Shown here piece after piece: positions 1 to 8,653 of a stretch of 42,994 nt of DNA. The stretch's first letter is position 1. Every line of letters begins with the position of its first letter. The stretch is from CAZBDU01 sp964490725 (GTDB lineage: Bacteria > Spirochaetota > Spirochaetia > SZUA-6 > DRHE01), in assembly GCA_964490725.1 (NCBI GenBank), contig CAZBDU010000044.1, positions 1 through 42,994 on the forward strand, written 5' to 3'. The position numbers and the translations under genes were made by a program. The notes below the pieces were generated by a model that was not told the DNA's origin, made no database searches, and was given only the letters and a program-made list of their open reading frames with translations.

Positions 1-35
1 TGCGCACCCCCTGCCTCCTCGTCCGGCGGCAGGCT

Positions 36-1553
36 ATGCCCTACGGACTCCTAGGAGGATTTCGGGTGTATTCCTTCTCCATGGCCTTCAAGCCGCTGCT
101 GGTGCTGATCTGCTCCGGGGGTGCGGCTCTGGGAATCATATGGGGCGCAGTGCCGGGCCTGTCCACCACCATGGCCATGGCCCTTCTGGTGGGGCTGTCC
201 TACGGAATGCCCACCGACATGGCCATCTCCTTCATGCTCGGCGTATTCACCGGCTCGGTCTTTGGCGGGGCAATATCGGCGACCCTGATCAACATCCCCG
301 GGACCCCGGACGCCGTGCCCACGCAGCTGGCGGGCTTTCCGCTGGCCAAGAAGGGGCAGGGAGGGCTGGTGCTGGGGACGAGCATCACGGCCTCCATGAT
401 AGGCAACTGGGTGGGGATTCTGCTGCTGGTGCTGGCCGTCCCCTACGCGCTCCAGATTGCGCTGAAATTCGCCTCCTGGGAGGTGGCGCTGCTTGCTCTC
501 TGGGGGGTCTCGATCAGCGGGACGCTCACCGCCGGCGAGGCGCCCATAAAGGGATGGATTTCCGGGTGGCTGGGGCTGCTGATCGCCATGGTGGGCAGGG
601 AGGAGATCCACGGCTTTGCCCGGTTCACCTTCGGCAGCAAGGAGCTTCTCCTCGGGGTCCCCTACATCCCCGTCCTGATCGGTCTGTTCGGCCTGACGGA
701 GATCTTCATCGTGCTCTCCACGCCCTCCCCCTATGTGCTCTCCGAGAAGGTGGGGAGGATCTTGCCCTCGGTCAAAACCATTCTCAGGTACTGGAAGAGC
801 ATCATCCGTTCTTCCTTGGTCGGGCTGCTGACCGGAATCATCCCCGGGTGCGGGGCCAGCGTGGCCACCTTCTTTTCCTACGGCATAGGTGAACGGTTCA
901 CGAAGAAGAACTTCGCCAAGGGTGACCTGGAAGGCGTGGTGTGCTCGGAGGTGGCCAACAACGCCAATATCGGGGGCGCCCTGCTGCCCTCCCTGGTGCT
1001 GGGGATCCCCGGCAGCGCGCCCACGGCGGCCTTCATCGCGGCCCTGGGGCTGCACGGCGTCGTGGTGGGTCCCTCCATCAACCTCGAGCAGCCGGGCCTG
1101 CTCTACTTCGTCTACGGCAGCCTGATCATCGCCAACATCGCCATGTTTCTACTGGCCTTCGGCCTGATAAGGCCCAGCATCAAGCTCTTTTCCCTGCCCA
1201 AGGAGCTGCTCTTGCCCATCGTCACCCTGTTGTGCGTAATCGGCTCCTTTTCGGAGAAGATCGCCATGTTCGACATCTATCTGATGTTCGGCTTCGGCGT
1301 GCTGGGATTCATTATGCGCAAGACCGGGTTTCCCATCGGGCCCATGGTGCTGGGGGTCATTCTGGGGAACATGATGGACCAGAACCTCAGGCGGTCGATG
1401 GAGATCTTCAGAGGGCACGTGCTGCAGAACATCGTGTCCAGACCGATCGGGATCGTCCTGATCCTGATCGTGATTTTGACCTTCCTGAGCGGAGTGATTC
1501 GGACAAAACGCGTCACCAAAAGGGGAGAGGGCGGTGGAAGAGCCAGTCGCTGA
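36..1553 (+). CDS. tctA: TctA-family tripartite carboxylate transporter large permease
   Basis: Large membrane subunit of a tripartite tricarboxylate transporter (TTT), which imports carboxylates with a periplasmic TctC-type binding protein and a small TctB subunit. The protein is hydrophobic along its whole length. It shows the TctA hallmarks: a GAVPGLS motif near residue 37, IPGTPDAVPTQLAGFPLAKK in the first third, and repeats around PGCGASVATFFSY (about residue 270) and GIPGSAPTAAF (about residue 322). At 505 aa it is full size. The start is uncertain: the frame is open to the window edge, LLGGF (residues 4-8) is family-like and supports ATG 36 or an upstream start, yet AGGAGG at 54-59 also precedes an in-frame GTG at 66. 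TctB and TctC would lie upstream, outside the window. Family assignment is secure; substrate unknown. Confidence 0.9.
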   Translation: MPYGLLGGFRVYSFSMAFKPLLVLICSGGAALGIIWGAVPGLSTTMAMALLVGLSYGMPTDMAISFMLGVFTGSVFGGAISATLINIPGTPDAVPTQLAGFPLAKKGQGGLVLGTSITASMIGNWVGILLLVLAVPYALQIALKFASWEVALLALWGVSISGTLTAGEAPIKGWISGWLGLLIAMVGREEIHGFARFTFGSKELLLGVPYIPVLIGLFGLTEIFIVLSTPSPYVLSEKVGRILPSVKTILRYWKSIIRSSLVGLLTGIIPGCGASVATFFSYGIGERFTKKNFAKGDLEGVVCSEVANNANIGGALLPSLVLGIPGSAPTAAFIAALGLHGVVVGPSINLEQPGLLYFVYGSLIIANIAMFLLAFGLIRPSIKLFSLPKELLLPIVTLLCVIGSFSEKIAMFDIYLMFGFGVLGFIMRKTGFPIGPMVLGVILGNMMDQNLRRSMEIFRGHVLQNIVSRPIGIVLILIVILTFLSGVIRTKRVTKRGEGGGRASR

Positions 1554-1631
1554 GGCCGGGAGATGATGCATTCCCATCCGGCAGACCCCGCGTTCGGCGC
1601 CGCAGGATCGACCCGGATGAGTGCGGCTTCG

Positions 1632-1660
1632 TTGACTCTTCATGGCGTTGCGTCTATAAA
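1632..1660 (+). promoter_or_regulatory. Sigma-70 type promoter of the Gfo/Idh gene
   Basis: TTGACT at 1632-1637 and TATAAA at 1655-1660 are separated by exactly 17 nt, each one mismatch from consensus. The predicted transcript start is near 1667, giving a leader of about 50 nt before ATG 1717. This suggests the oxidoreductase is transcribed independently of tctA. Confidence 0.6.
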
Positions 1661-1716
1661 CCAACTTCGAGCACACCAGACGATCTGTGAGGCGATTGTC
1701 GGACAAGGAGCGTGAA

Positions 1717-2838
1717 ATGCGGCAGGAGAAGAGGGACATCGGGCTGGCCGTTGTGGGCTGCGGCACCATTGGGCGCATTCGAGCAAGGTTCGCCCGGGAC
1801 TACCCGGGAATCGGCTGGCTCGGCCTTTGCGACAAGAACGAAACCCTGGCCAGGGAGCTCGCTGAAGAGACGGGGGCAGATTTCTTCACCACGGATCATT
1901 GGGAGCTGCTGAAAAGGGCGGAGGTCAACGCCGCCATCATCTCGACGGACGAGAACGCCCACGTGGAGCCGATCCTCTCGGCTGTAGAGCGGGGCCACAA
2001 TCTGTTCATCGAAAAGCCGCTGGCAACCGACGCCAGGGAATCACTCAAGGTCCTGCAGGCCATACGGGGAAGCGGCGTGGACGCGGTGGTGGGCTACACC
2101 AACCGGTTCCGGCGGCGCTTCCTGGCCATCAAGGAGAAGCTGAGCACCGGTCAAATCGGCGAGGTCACTTCGGTCGTTACCCGGGCGTTCATGAACCGCA
2201 TGGTCCCCATTGCCACCGTCCGCCGCACCGAACGACGAAAGCACCTGACACCCATGGTGGTGTCCGGCACCCACAGTCTGGACATGAGCCTCTGGCTCAT
2301 GGAGGGCAAGGAGCCGGTCTCGGTCTACGCCCGCTCGACGGACAAGGCTCTGGCGGAATGGGGAACCAAGGACGCCACCTTCGGCCTGTTTACCATGGAC
2401 GACGGCGTCATCTTCAGCATGAACATCAACTGGGCTCTGCCGGTGACCTGGCCGGGGTCGGTCTACGGTCTGGAGATCGGCATCGTGGGCACCAGGGGCG
2501 TCATCGACATCGAGGATACCCACCGGGACCTGGTGCTGGCCTCTGAGGTTCCGCAGGGCGCGGGATACAAACCGGAGGGCTTCGAGCCGGAGTACCAACG
2601 GCACGTCGATTTCCTGACCAGCTATCCGCCGGGAGATCTCTATCTCGGGCAGCTATGGGGGCCGATGAGGGAAGAAACCAACTCCTGGTTCGCCCGCCTG
2701 TACATGGGTCTGGATACTCCCCACGCCACCGTGGACGATGGGCACCGCAATCTCATCCTCACCATGGCCATGGATCTGTCGGCCGAACGGGGAGAGGAGC
2801 TGAAGCTGCCGGTCGATCTGGACGAGCTGAATCGCTGA
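1717..2838 (+). CDS. Gfo/Idh/MocA family NAD(P)-dependent oxidoreductase
   Basis: Cytoplasmic dehydrogenase of the Gfo/Idh/MocA superfamily, which oxidises or reduces sugars, inositols and related cyclic polyols. The N-terminal Rossmann fold carries VVGCGTIG at residues 12-19, and the family EKP motif is at residues 99-101 (FIEKPLA). The C-terminal alpha/beta substrate domain follows. I chose ATG 1717 because AAGGAG at 1705-1710 sits 6 nt upstream; an in-frame GTG at 1687 would lie just after the predicted transcript start. The 373-aa length is normal for the family. It follows the TctA gene by 160 nt but has its own promoter. The specific substrate cannot be deduced. Confidence 0.9.
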   Translation: MRQEKRDIGLAVVGCGTIGRIRARFARDYPGIGWLGLCDKNETLARELAEETGADFFTTDHWELLKRAEVNAAIISTDENAHVEPILSAVERGHNLFIEKPLATDARESLKVLQAIRGSGVDAVVGYTNRFRRRFLAIKEKLSTGQIGEVTSVVTRAFMNRMVPIATVRRTERRKHLTPMVVSGTHSLDMSLWLMEGKEPVSVYARSTDKALAEWGTKDATFGLFTMDDGVIFSMNINWALPVTWPGSVYGLEIGIVGTRGVIDIEDTHRDLVLASEVPQGAGYKPEGFEPEYQRHVDFLTSYPPGDLYLGQLWGPMREETNSWFARLYMGLDTPHATVDDGHRNLILTMAMDLSAERGEELKLPVDLDELNR

Positions 2839-2901
2839 TCGGAGGGCGCCCGCCTGCCTCCGCCGGGGGGCTCGCCGGCGTGCAGCCCTGGGGGCTCGAA
2901 G

Positions 2902-2930
2902 TTGCCCCGCCACCCGCCGCGAAGTAGCTT
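2902..2930 (+). promoter_or_regulatory. Possible promoter of the MltG-like gene
   Basis: TTGCCC (2902-2907), a 17-nt spacer and TAGCTT (2925-2930) lie just upstream of the GTG start at 2952. The match is moderate (4/6 and 3/6), so this is tentative. Confidence 0.3.
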
Positions 2931-2951
2931 TGCAGGGGAGGCAGCCTGAAA

Positions 2952-3866
2952 GTGACGCGCGGGCAGATGGCCGCCGGCAGGGGCGCCCTGCTGCTGCCGG
3001 TGGTGCTGGCGGCGGCAGCGGCGGCGGCGCTCTGGGCCAACGGTGGAGCCGGCGGCCGGACCGCTTCGCGGGAGGTCACGTTCACGGTCCGCGCCGGGGA
3101 ACGGATGGGGGACCTGGCAGACCGGTGGCGGGAGATGGGGATCAGCTCCAGGAGCGCCGTCGCCGCCGTGGCTGGCAGCACCGCCTTCGCCGGCTTTCCT
3201 CTGGTGCCGCCTCCTCGCCCCCGGGCGGACAGGTTCGAGGGCCTGTTCAGGCCGGGAAGCTACACGATCCGGCTTGCCGAGCGACGGGCCGGCGACACTC
3301 CGAAAGCGTACAGGCTTCGCACCACCTTGGCGCTGATCACCGCGCTCCTTCAGCGCAGCGCGCCTGTCGGGGAGCAGATCCTTCCCCGGCGCGGCCTGAG
3401 CGCCTACCAACTCCTGATTCTGGCCAGCATCGTCCAGAAGGAAGCGGCCGGCGGCGCCGGCTACCGGCTGGTGGCATCGGTGTTCTTCAACAGGCTGGCG
3501 CAAGGCATGGAGCTGGGCTCCTGTCCCACCCTGGAGTACGCTTTGGGCTACCACCGGCCCTTCCTGACCTACGGCGACCTGGAGCTGGACTCGCCCTACA
3601 ACACCTACCGCCGCAAGGGCCTTCCGCCCGCTCCGATCGCCTTCTTCGGTCCAGAGGCGCTGGCCGCAGTGCAGCGCCCGGCCCGCTCCGACTACCTCTT
3701 CTTCGTCTACGACTGGACCACCGGGCAGCTGCTCTTTGCCCGCAGCTACCGCGAGCACCAGCGGCAGGCCCGGAAGGCGGAGGCAAACTACGTGCGGCGC
3801 TACGGCCTGGCGGCGGTGCACCGGAAGCACCCGGGCGTGTTCTACCGGCCAGTGGACGGGCCGTGA
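2952..3866 (+). CDS. mltG: MltG/YceG-like endolytic murein transglycosylase
   Basis: Predicted inner-membrane lytic transglycosylase that cuts nascent peptidoglycan glycan strands. A short cytoplasmic end and one membrane segment (about residues 10-28) are followed by a periplasmic YceG domain. The catalytic block is clear: LASIVQKEA (158-165; the conserved glutamate is E164), ASVFFNRL (175-182), the substrate-loop equivalent CPTLEYALG, SPYNTY (214-219) and KGLPPAPI (222-229). The usual DPT before the active-site loop is changed to SCPT. GTG 2952 was chosen because a purine-rich AGGGGAGG lies about 10 nt upstream; an in-frame ATG at 2967 is an alternative. At 304 aa it is slightly short for the family. 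It converges with the ABC exporter genes, leaving 31 nt between them. Confidence 0.85.
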   Translation: MTRGQMAAGRGALLLPVVLAAAAAAALWANGGAGGRTASREVTFTVRAGERMGDLADRWREMGISSRSAVAAVAGSTAFAGFPLVPPPRPRADRFEGLFRPGSYTIRLAERRAGDTPKAYRLRTTLALITALLQRSAPVGEQILPRRGLSAYQLLILASIVQKEAAGGAGYRLVASVFFNRLAQGMELGSCPTLEYALGYHRPFLTYGDLELDSPYNTYRRKGLPPAPIAFFGPEALAAVQRPARSDYLFFVYDWTTGQLLFARSYREHQRQARKAEANYVRRYGLAAVHRKHPGVFYRPVDGP

Positions 3867-3897
3867 AGGCTCGGCGCGGCAGGGACGGCCGCCGCCC

Positions 3898-4725
3898 TCA
3901 GCCGATCAGGCGTTTCTCCAGCCGCCGCACCGCCAGGAAGGCGAACAGCGCGATGAACCCCAGGATGTACAGCAGGCTCCAGGCCAGAGAGGGCTCCAGC
4001 CGGCCCCAGGCCAGCGCCCGGGCGATGCGCACCGGGTGGGCCAGCGGGAAGATCAGGGCCACCCTGGAGAGCACACCGGGCAGGTTCTCCACGGGAAAGA
4101 CGATCCCGGAGAACAGGAACAGAGGGGTGAGCAGGCCCGTGAAGTAGAAGTTGAAGTGGTTGATGTCCTTCACGAAAGAGGTCACCAGCAGCGACAGGGA
4201 GGCGAACATCAGGCCGGTGAGGAACCCCACCAGCGGGCTGAGAAGGGCCATCGGGGAGGGCACCAGCCCGAACACCGCCACCACCGCCAGCACCGCGGAG
4301 GAAAAGAACAGGCCCTTGGTACCGGCAAACAGGATCTCCCCCACCAGTAGGTCCCTGGCCGTGATGGAGGCGGCCAGCATGCCGTCGTAGACCTTGTCGA
4401 ACTCCAGGCGGATGAAGGTGCCGTAGCTGCACTCGAAGGCCGCCGTGAACATGGCCGAGGGAACCAGCATCCCGGTGGCCAGGAAGACGATGTAGGAGCT
4501 GCCCTGGATCAGGCCGACGTAGCGGGCCATCCCCAGCCCCAGGGCGCCCAGGAAGATGAGGGGCTCCAGGAAGGGGGGGAAGCCGTTGGAGATGATGTTC
4601 TGGGTGTACACCCGGTAGTGGCGGTACCAGACGCTGGCCAGGCGGGCGGGCAGGGAAGGGACCCTGACCCTGTTCCGCGCAGGCACGCCGCCGGCTTTGT
4701 CGACGGTCGCGGCGCTGCTACTCAT
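3898..4725 (-). CDS. ABC-2 type transporter permease (NodJ/DrrB-like)
   Basis: Membrane subunit of an ABC exporter. The 275-aa protein has a polar N-terminus of about 50 residues and then six hydrophobic segments typical of ABC-2 permeases, including GIVFPVENLPG before the last helices. ATG 4725 is preferred because GGGAGG lies 7 nt before it; an in-frame ATG at 4758 would lengthen the overlap with the upstream gene. The reading frame overlaps the end of the ATPase gene by 8 nt, a sign of translational coupling. The two genes form a complete two-component exporter of the NodI-NodJ or DrrA-DrrB kind. Known members export lipo-oligosaccharides, drugs or polysaccharide precursors; the cargo here is unknown. 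Confidence 0.85.
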   Translation of the reverse strand: MSSSAATVDKAGGVPARNRVRVPSLPARLASVWYRHYRVYTQNIISNGFPPFLEPLIFLGALGLGMARYVGLIQGSSYIVFLATGMLVPSAMFTAAFECSYGTFIRLEFDKVYDGMLAASITARDLLVGEILFAGTKGLFFSSAVLAVVAVFGLVPSPMALLSPLVGFLTGLMFASLSLLVTSFVKDINHFNFYFTGLLTPLFLFSGIVFPVENLPGVLSRVALIFPLAHPVRIARALAWGRLEPSLAWSLLYILGFIALFAFLAVRRLEKRLIG

Positions 4726-5635
4726 GGAGCTGCCTCCCGGTGATCTTGAGGAACACATCCTCCAGGGTGGACTGGCGGAGCATGAACTCCCCAGGCCCCA
4801 GGCCCCGGGTGAGCCGTTCCAGGGGGCGGCTCTCCTCGGAGTAGAGGAGCACCCTGGACTCGGAGCCGTCCCGCCGCACTTCCCGGGGAGTCTCCAGGCG
4901 TTTTCCCCACTCGGGGTTGAACACCTCCAGCACGTAGCGCTCGATGTTCTCCCGCACCAGCTCCGGAGGCCGGCCCTCGATCAGCTTCTGCCCCTCGTTC
5001 ATGATGATCAGCCTGTCGCAGAGCTGGAAAGCCTCCTCCATGTAGTGCGTGGTGAGGATGATGGTGGTCCCCTCCCGCTGGAGGCTGCGCAGCTTGTCCC
5101 AGATGAGGTTGCGCACCTGAGGGTCCAGCCCCGTGGTGGGCTCGTCCAGAATCAGAAGCCGGGGCGAGTTGATCAGCGCCCTGGCGATCAGGAGGCGGCG
5201 CTTCATGCCGCCGGAGAGCTCCCGGATCTTGGACTTCCTCTTGTCGGAGAGCTCCATGAACTCCAGAAGCTCCTCCACACGGGGCATGACCTGCTGGGGC
5301 CGCAGCCCGTAGAAGCGCGCGTAGATGAGCAGGTTCTGGACCACGCTCACCTCCACGTCCAGGTTGTCCTCCTGAGGAACGATGCCCGACAGGAACTTGA
5401 TCTCCAACTCGCTGTCCCTGGGATCGTATCCAAACACCTCGATCTGGCCGGGCTGGGGATCGTCGCGGCGTACCTTGCCGAAGAGCATCTTCACCATGGT
5501 GGTCTTGCCAGCCCCGTTCGGCCCCAGCAGGCCGAAGGACTCGGACCTGCGCACCGTGAAGCTCAGGCCCCGGACCGCTTCCACGTCCCGGTAGCTCTTG
5601 CGCACCTCCCGCACCCGGATGGCGGCTTCGTCCAT
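4718..5635 (-). CDS. ABC transporter ATP-binding protein (NodI/DrrA-like)
   Basis: ATPase of the exporter formed with the adjoining ABC-2 permease. All motifs are present: Walker A GPNGAGKTT (38-46), Q-loop Q88, signature LSGGM (140-144), Walker B LLILDEP with E165, and switch histidine H197. After residue 210 there is a C-terminal extension of about 95 residues as in NodI/DrrA proteins. ATG 5635 is the start that matches the conserved N-terminus (residue 1 at MDEAAIRV). No Shine-Dalgarno precedes it, but a -35/-10 pair ends 7 nt upstream, so the mRNA may be leaderless. The frame is open further upstream without conserved sequence. Divergent from the FTR1 gene. Confidence 0.88.
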   Translation of the reverse strand: MDEAAIRVREVRKSYRDVEAVRGLSFTVRRSESFGLLGPNGAGKTTMVKMLFGKVRRDDPQPGQIEVFGYDPRDSELEIKFLSGIVPQEDNLDVEVSVVQNLLIYARFYGLRPQQVMPRVEELLEFMELSDKRKSKIRELSGGMKRRLLIARALINSPRLLILDEPTTGLDPQVRNLIWDKLRSLQREGTTIILTTHYMEEAFQLCDRLIIMNEGQKLIEGRPPELVRENIERYVLEVFNPEWGKRLETPREVRRDGSESRVLLYSEESRPLERLTRGLGPGEFMLRQSTLEDVFLKITGRQLHE

Positions 5636-5642
5636 GAGGCAA

Positions 5643-5671
5643 AAGGTAGGCACGGCAAGAGGGAAGGTCAA
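5643..5671 (-). promoter_or_regulatory. Candidate leaderless promoter of the ABC exporter
   Basis: On the minus strand TTGACC (5666-5671) and TACCTT (5643-5648) are spaced by 17 nt. Only 7 nt separate the -10 box from ATG 5635, so transcription would start at or next to the start codon. The -10 match is weak (3/6), but the spacing is the same as at several other genes here. Confidence 0.4.
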
Positions 5672-5805
5672 GAAGGGCTCGAGGGCGGCAAGGGCGGCCG
5701 GATGCGGGCTGATCGCGCCTGCTGCCGGGCGCGAGATCTTCGCTTTCATCAGGCTGGGCACGCTGATTCCCATCGACGAAGAAGCCCAGCCATCTCCCCC
5801 ACCCC

Positions 5806-5835
5806 TTGACGGCGCACATACTTCCTATATATGAT
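5806..5835 (+). promoter_or_regulatory. Candidate promoter of the FTR1 gene
   Basis: TTGACG at 5806-5811 and TATGAT at 5830-5835 (5/6) are 18 nt apart; an overlapping TATATG at 5828-5833 gives 16 nt. The -10 box covers the first in-frame ATG at 5831, which argues that translation starts downstream at 5867. Confidence 0.5.
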
Positions 5836-5866
5836 CAAGATAATCAGGATGAGGAGCGGATCTCGC

Positions 5867-6712
5867 ATGCTGCAGAGCTTTGTCATAATGTTCCGAGAGA
5901 CCCTGGAGGCCGCACTGGTGGTCGGGATCGTGCTGGCCTACCTGGGCAAGATCGGGCAGACCCGGCACAACCGCTGGGTGTACCTGGGGATCGCCGCCGG
6001 GGTGGCCGGCAGCCTGGCCGGGGCGTTTCTCTTCCAGCGCCTGGCGGGTGGATTCGAGGGCAGGGCGGAACAGGTGTTCGAAGGGCTCGTCATGGCCGTC
6101 GGCGCAGGCCTGCTCACCACCATGATTCTCTGGATGATGAGGCGGGCTGCCGGCATGGCGGCGGATGTCCGCCGGCGGGTGGACCAGGGCCTGTCCGCCT
6201 CCCGGGGGGCGGGGCTGTTCCTGCTGGTCTTCGTGTCCATCCTCAGGGAGGGGATCGAGGCGGTGATCTTTCTGGGCGCGGCGCGGTTCGCCTCCCAGGG
6301 GAACAATCTGGCCGGGGCTCTGCTGGGGCTGGCCGCAGCGGTGGTGCTGGGCTACCTGATCACGGCCGGGGCGCTGCGCATCAACCTGCACGTGTTCTTC
6401 ACGGTGGTGAACGTGGTGCTGATTCTGTTCGCAGCCGGGCTGATCGCTCACGGCGTGCACGAGCTGCAGGAGGCTGGCTGGCTGCCCACGGTGGTGGAGC
6501 ACATCTGGGACATCAACCCCCGGGTTGCGCCGGGTGGAGCCTACCCGCTGCTCCACGAGAACGGCTACATCGGAAGCCTGGCCCGCGGGCTGTTCGGCTA
6601 CAACGGCAACCCCAGTCTGCTGGAGGTGATCCTGTACGCGGCCTACCTCCTGGCGGCGGTGGGGCTGTGGGTGCGCATCGAGGGGCGCGGAGGGGCGCCC
6701 CGGGGAAGGTGA
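5867..6712 (+). CDS. FTR1-family iron permease
   Basis: Integral membrane protein of the FTR1/EfeU iron transporter family (281 aa, about seven hydrophobic segments). The two diagnostic REXXE iron-ligand motifs are present: RETLE (10-14) in the first helix and REGIE (127-131) in the fourth. ATG 5867 (MLQSFVIMFRE, the usual FTR1 beginning) is chosen because AGGAG at 5852-5856 precedes it and the predicted -10 box overlaps the earlier ATG at 5831. No EfeO/EfeB-type partner, ferroxidase or cupredoxin gene is next to it, so the rest of the uptake system would be elsewhere. A polar stretch (about 215-240) may be an extracytoplasmic loop. Confidence 0.9.
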   Translation: MLQSFVIMFRETLEAALVVGIVLAYLGKIGQTRHNRWVYLGIAAGVAGSLAGAFLFQRLAGGFEGRAEQVFEGLVMAVGAGLLTTMILWMMRRAAGMAADVRRRVDQGLSASRGAGLFLLVFVSILREGIEAVIFLGAARFASQGNNLAGALLGLAAAVVLGYLITAGALRINLHVFFTVVNVVLILFAAGLIAHGVHELQEAGWLPTVVEHIWDINPRVAPGGAYPLLHENGYIGSLARGLFGYNGNPSLLEVILYAAYLLAAVGLWVRIEGRGGAPRGR

Positions 6713-6834
6713 GCGGCGGGCGCCGCACCCCCTGCCGCCGTGTGACCGGGGAGGCAGGGGTGGCTACCTTCCAGGCGGGAGCGCGGGCGGAAGCCGGCTG
6801 CTCCCGCAATCCAGATTAGCGAAGGTGGTACCCG

Positions 6835-7236
6835 ATGGAGCTCCGGAAACTCGGCGGGACAAACATAGAGATCACCCCGATCGGCCTGGGCTGCTGGCAG
6901 TTTTCCCAGCGCAAGGGCCTGGTGGGCCGCTACTGGGAGGCTCTTGCCGACCGGCAGGTTCGCGAGATCCTGGAGGTCACGGTCGGGAGCGGGGTGAACT
7001 GGCTGGACACGGCGGAGGGGCTGCGCGAGGTGGCCGGGCGCCACGGCGTGAGCCCGGCGCAGGCGGCTCTCAACTGGCTGATCCACGCCCACGGGGACAC
7101 CGTCGTGGCCATTCCCGGGGCCAGCCGGCGGGAGCACGCGGCGCAGAACGTGGGGGCGCTGGGCTTCCGGCTGAGCGAGGAGGAGATGAACCACCTGGCA
7201 CGCCTGTCGGGCAGGCCCCTGGCCGTGCCGGTGTGA
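6835..7236 (+). pseudogene. Aldo/keto reductase remnant with large in-frame central deletion
   Basis: The reading frame is open and has a Shine-Dalgarno-like AGGTGG before ATG 6835, but the 133-aa product is only the two ends of a roughly 320-aa aldo/keto reductase. Residues 1-61 match the N-terminal strands (PIGLGCWQFS, then NWLDTAE). From residue 63 the sequence jumps to the C-terminal part: a helix with HGVSPAQAALNWL, then VVAIPGASRREHAAQN, the NADP-binding end. The catalytic tyrosine, lysine and histidine and most of the barrel are missing, so it cannot be an active reductase. It could be a true deletion or a collapsed assembly; read mapping would tell. I see no repeat at the junction. 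Confidence 0.75.
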
Positions 7237-7336
7237 GGCCAGGGAGCCCCTCATCCCTTCCGGGAGCCTTGCCGCGCTCCGGACCCCGGCGCCTCCCGGC
7301 CCGCCGGAGCCCGTCCACGCCGAGCGCCCCGCTGCG

Positions 7337-7365
7337 TTGACACCGGCCGGGCTTTGAATTAGCCT
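7337..7365 (+). promoter_or_regulatory. Promoter of the sensor/transport module
   Basis: A perfect -35 TTGACA (7337-7342), a 17-nt spacer and TAGCCT (7360-7365). The predicted transcript start, about 7372, is only a few nt before the GTG start at 7377, and there is no Shine-Dalgarno. Confidence 0.5.
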
Positions 7366-7376
7366 GTTGTTCGCCG

Positions 7377-8618
7377 GTGAAGTCTCTATCGGTAGCCGCC
7401 GCGTTTCTTCTTTTCACCCTCTTCGCTTCCTCTCTTTGGGGTCAGGAGCTGAGGATGCTCTACATGGCCCAGGCGGGGTATCAGCCTTCCGACATTCTGG
7501 AGCGCGCCAGATCGTTCGAGGAGCAGACCGGCATTGCGGTTGATCTGTCCTTCGTGGAATACGAGGACCAGTACAACCTGATCATCGCATCCTCAAAGAA
7601 GCCGGTGGCCGACTATGACATCATCCTGGTCGATCTGATCTGGACCGCCGATTTTGCCGAGGCGGCGATCATCGACCCGATTCCTCCACCTCTGGTGGAG
7701 GAGGTCAAGCAGGGCATCATTCCGGAGATCTATTCCGCCTTCAGCTACGCGGGTCGAATCTGGGCCGTGCCGTTCCTGGCCAACTTCCAGCTTTTCTATA
7801 CGAACATGGAGCTGCTGCACCAGGCTGGATTCGTCCGCCCCCCGGCCACTCTGGAGGAGCTGGTCGCGATGGCCTCCACGGCCAAGACGATGGGCCTGAT
7901 CCAGTACCCCCTGTTCGATTCGCTGCGCGAGCAGGAGGCGCTGGTTTGTGAGTACGTATGGCTGGTCGGCGCCTTCGGCGGGGACCTGGTGGATGAGACC
8001 GGCAAGATCAATCTGACCACGCCGGCCAGCAGGAGCGCCCTGGAGTTCCTGGTGGACCTACTGGACAAGGGGCTGTTGAACCCGTACTCGCTGCAGAGCG
8101 AAGAGGTCTTTGCGGCGGAGGTATTCATCTGGGGCGATTGTCTGTTCACCACCAACTGGACTTTCCTGACCGGGCTGATCAAGGAGTCCGATCTGCCGGT
8201 TCGACAGGTCGGAAAGGCCAGTCTGATCCCTGCGGCCCGGGCCGTTGCCGGGAGCGGGGAGGACACCAGCACGATCAGCGGTTTCCAGGGTCTCTCGGTA
8301 ACCCGCAACAGCGGGCACAAGGAGAAGGCATGGGAGTTTATTCGCTACCTGTCCTCTCCTTCGTTCCAGAGGAAGCATCTGGAGGAGATGTCGGTTTGGA
8401 GGCAGGTCTGGACGGAGGAGAATACCCTGAGGGAGGATCCGGATATCCAGCTGAAGAGGCGGCAGATCGTTCGCGTCCACAACCGTCCCATCCATCCGCA
8501 ATACCGCGAGGTCAGCGCGCGCTTGCAGCATTGGATCTATGAGGCCCTGCTGGGAAACATCGAATCCGACGCGGCGTTGGAGAAGGCCCAGCAAGACATC
8601 GATCGCCTTCTGGAATAG
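7377..8618 (+). CDS. Extracellular solute-binding protein, likely sensory partner of the kinase
   Basis: Family 1-type sugar-binding protein (413 aa) with a cleavable signal peptide: KSLS, a hydrophobic core to about residue 20, then SSLWGQE. Typical features are DYDIILVDLIWTADFAEA, AVPFLANFQLFYTN and a helical C-terminus. The start is GTG 7377; no Shine-Dalgarno is visible and the promoter sits immediately upstream. No permease follows. Instead it lies 35 nt before a membrane histidine kinase and its sigma-54 response regulator, and a second, different binding protein (12230) heads the transporter operon. I infer that this protein presents ligand to the kinase sensor domain rather than serving transport, or that it does both. 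Confidence 0.85.
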   Translation: MKSLSVAAAFLLFTLFASSLWGQELRMLYMAQAGYQPSDILERARSFEEQTGIAVDLSFVEYEDQYNLIIASSKKPVADYDIILVDLIWTADFAEAAIIDPIPPPLVEEVKQGIIPEIYSAFSYAGRIWAVPFLANFQLFYTNMELLHQAGFVRPPATLEELVAMASTAKTMGLIQYPLFDSLREQEALVCEYVWLVGAFGGDLVDETGKINLTTPASRSALEFLVDLLDKGLLNPYSLQSEEVFAAEVFIWGDCLFTTNWTFLTGLIKESDLPVRQVGKASLIPAARAVAGSGEDTSTISGFQGLSVTRNSGHKEKAWEFIRYLSSPSFQRKHLEEMSVWRQVWTEENTLREDPDIQLKRRQIVRVHNRPIHPQYREVSARLQHWIYEALLGNIESDAALEKAQQDIDRLLE

Positions 8619-8653
8619 AGGTATTCGAGTACCATGTCGATGGTAGATCGAGA

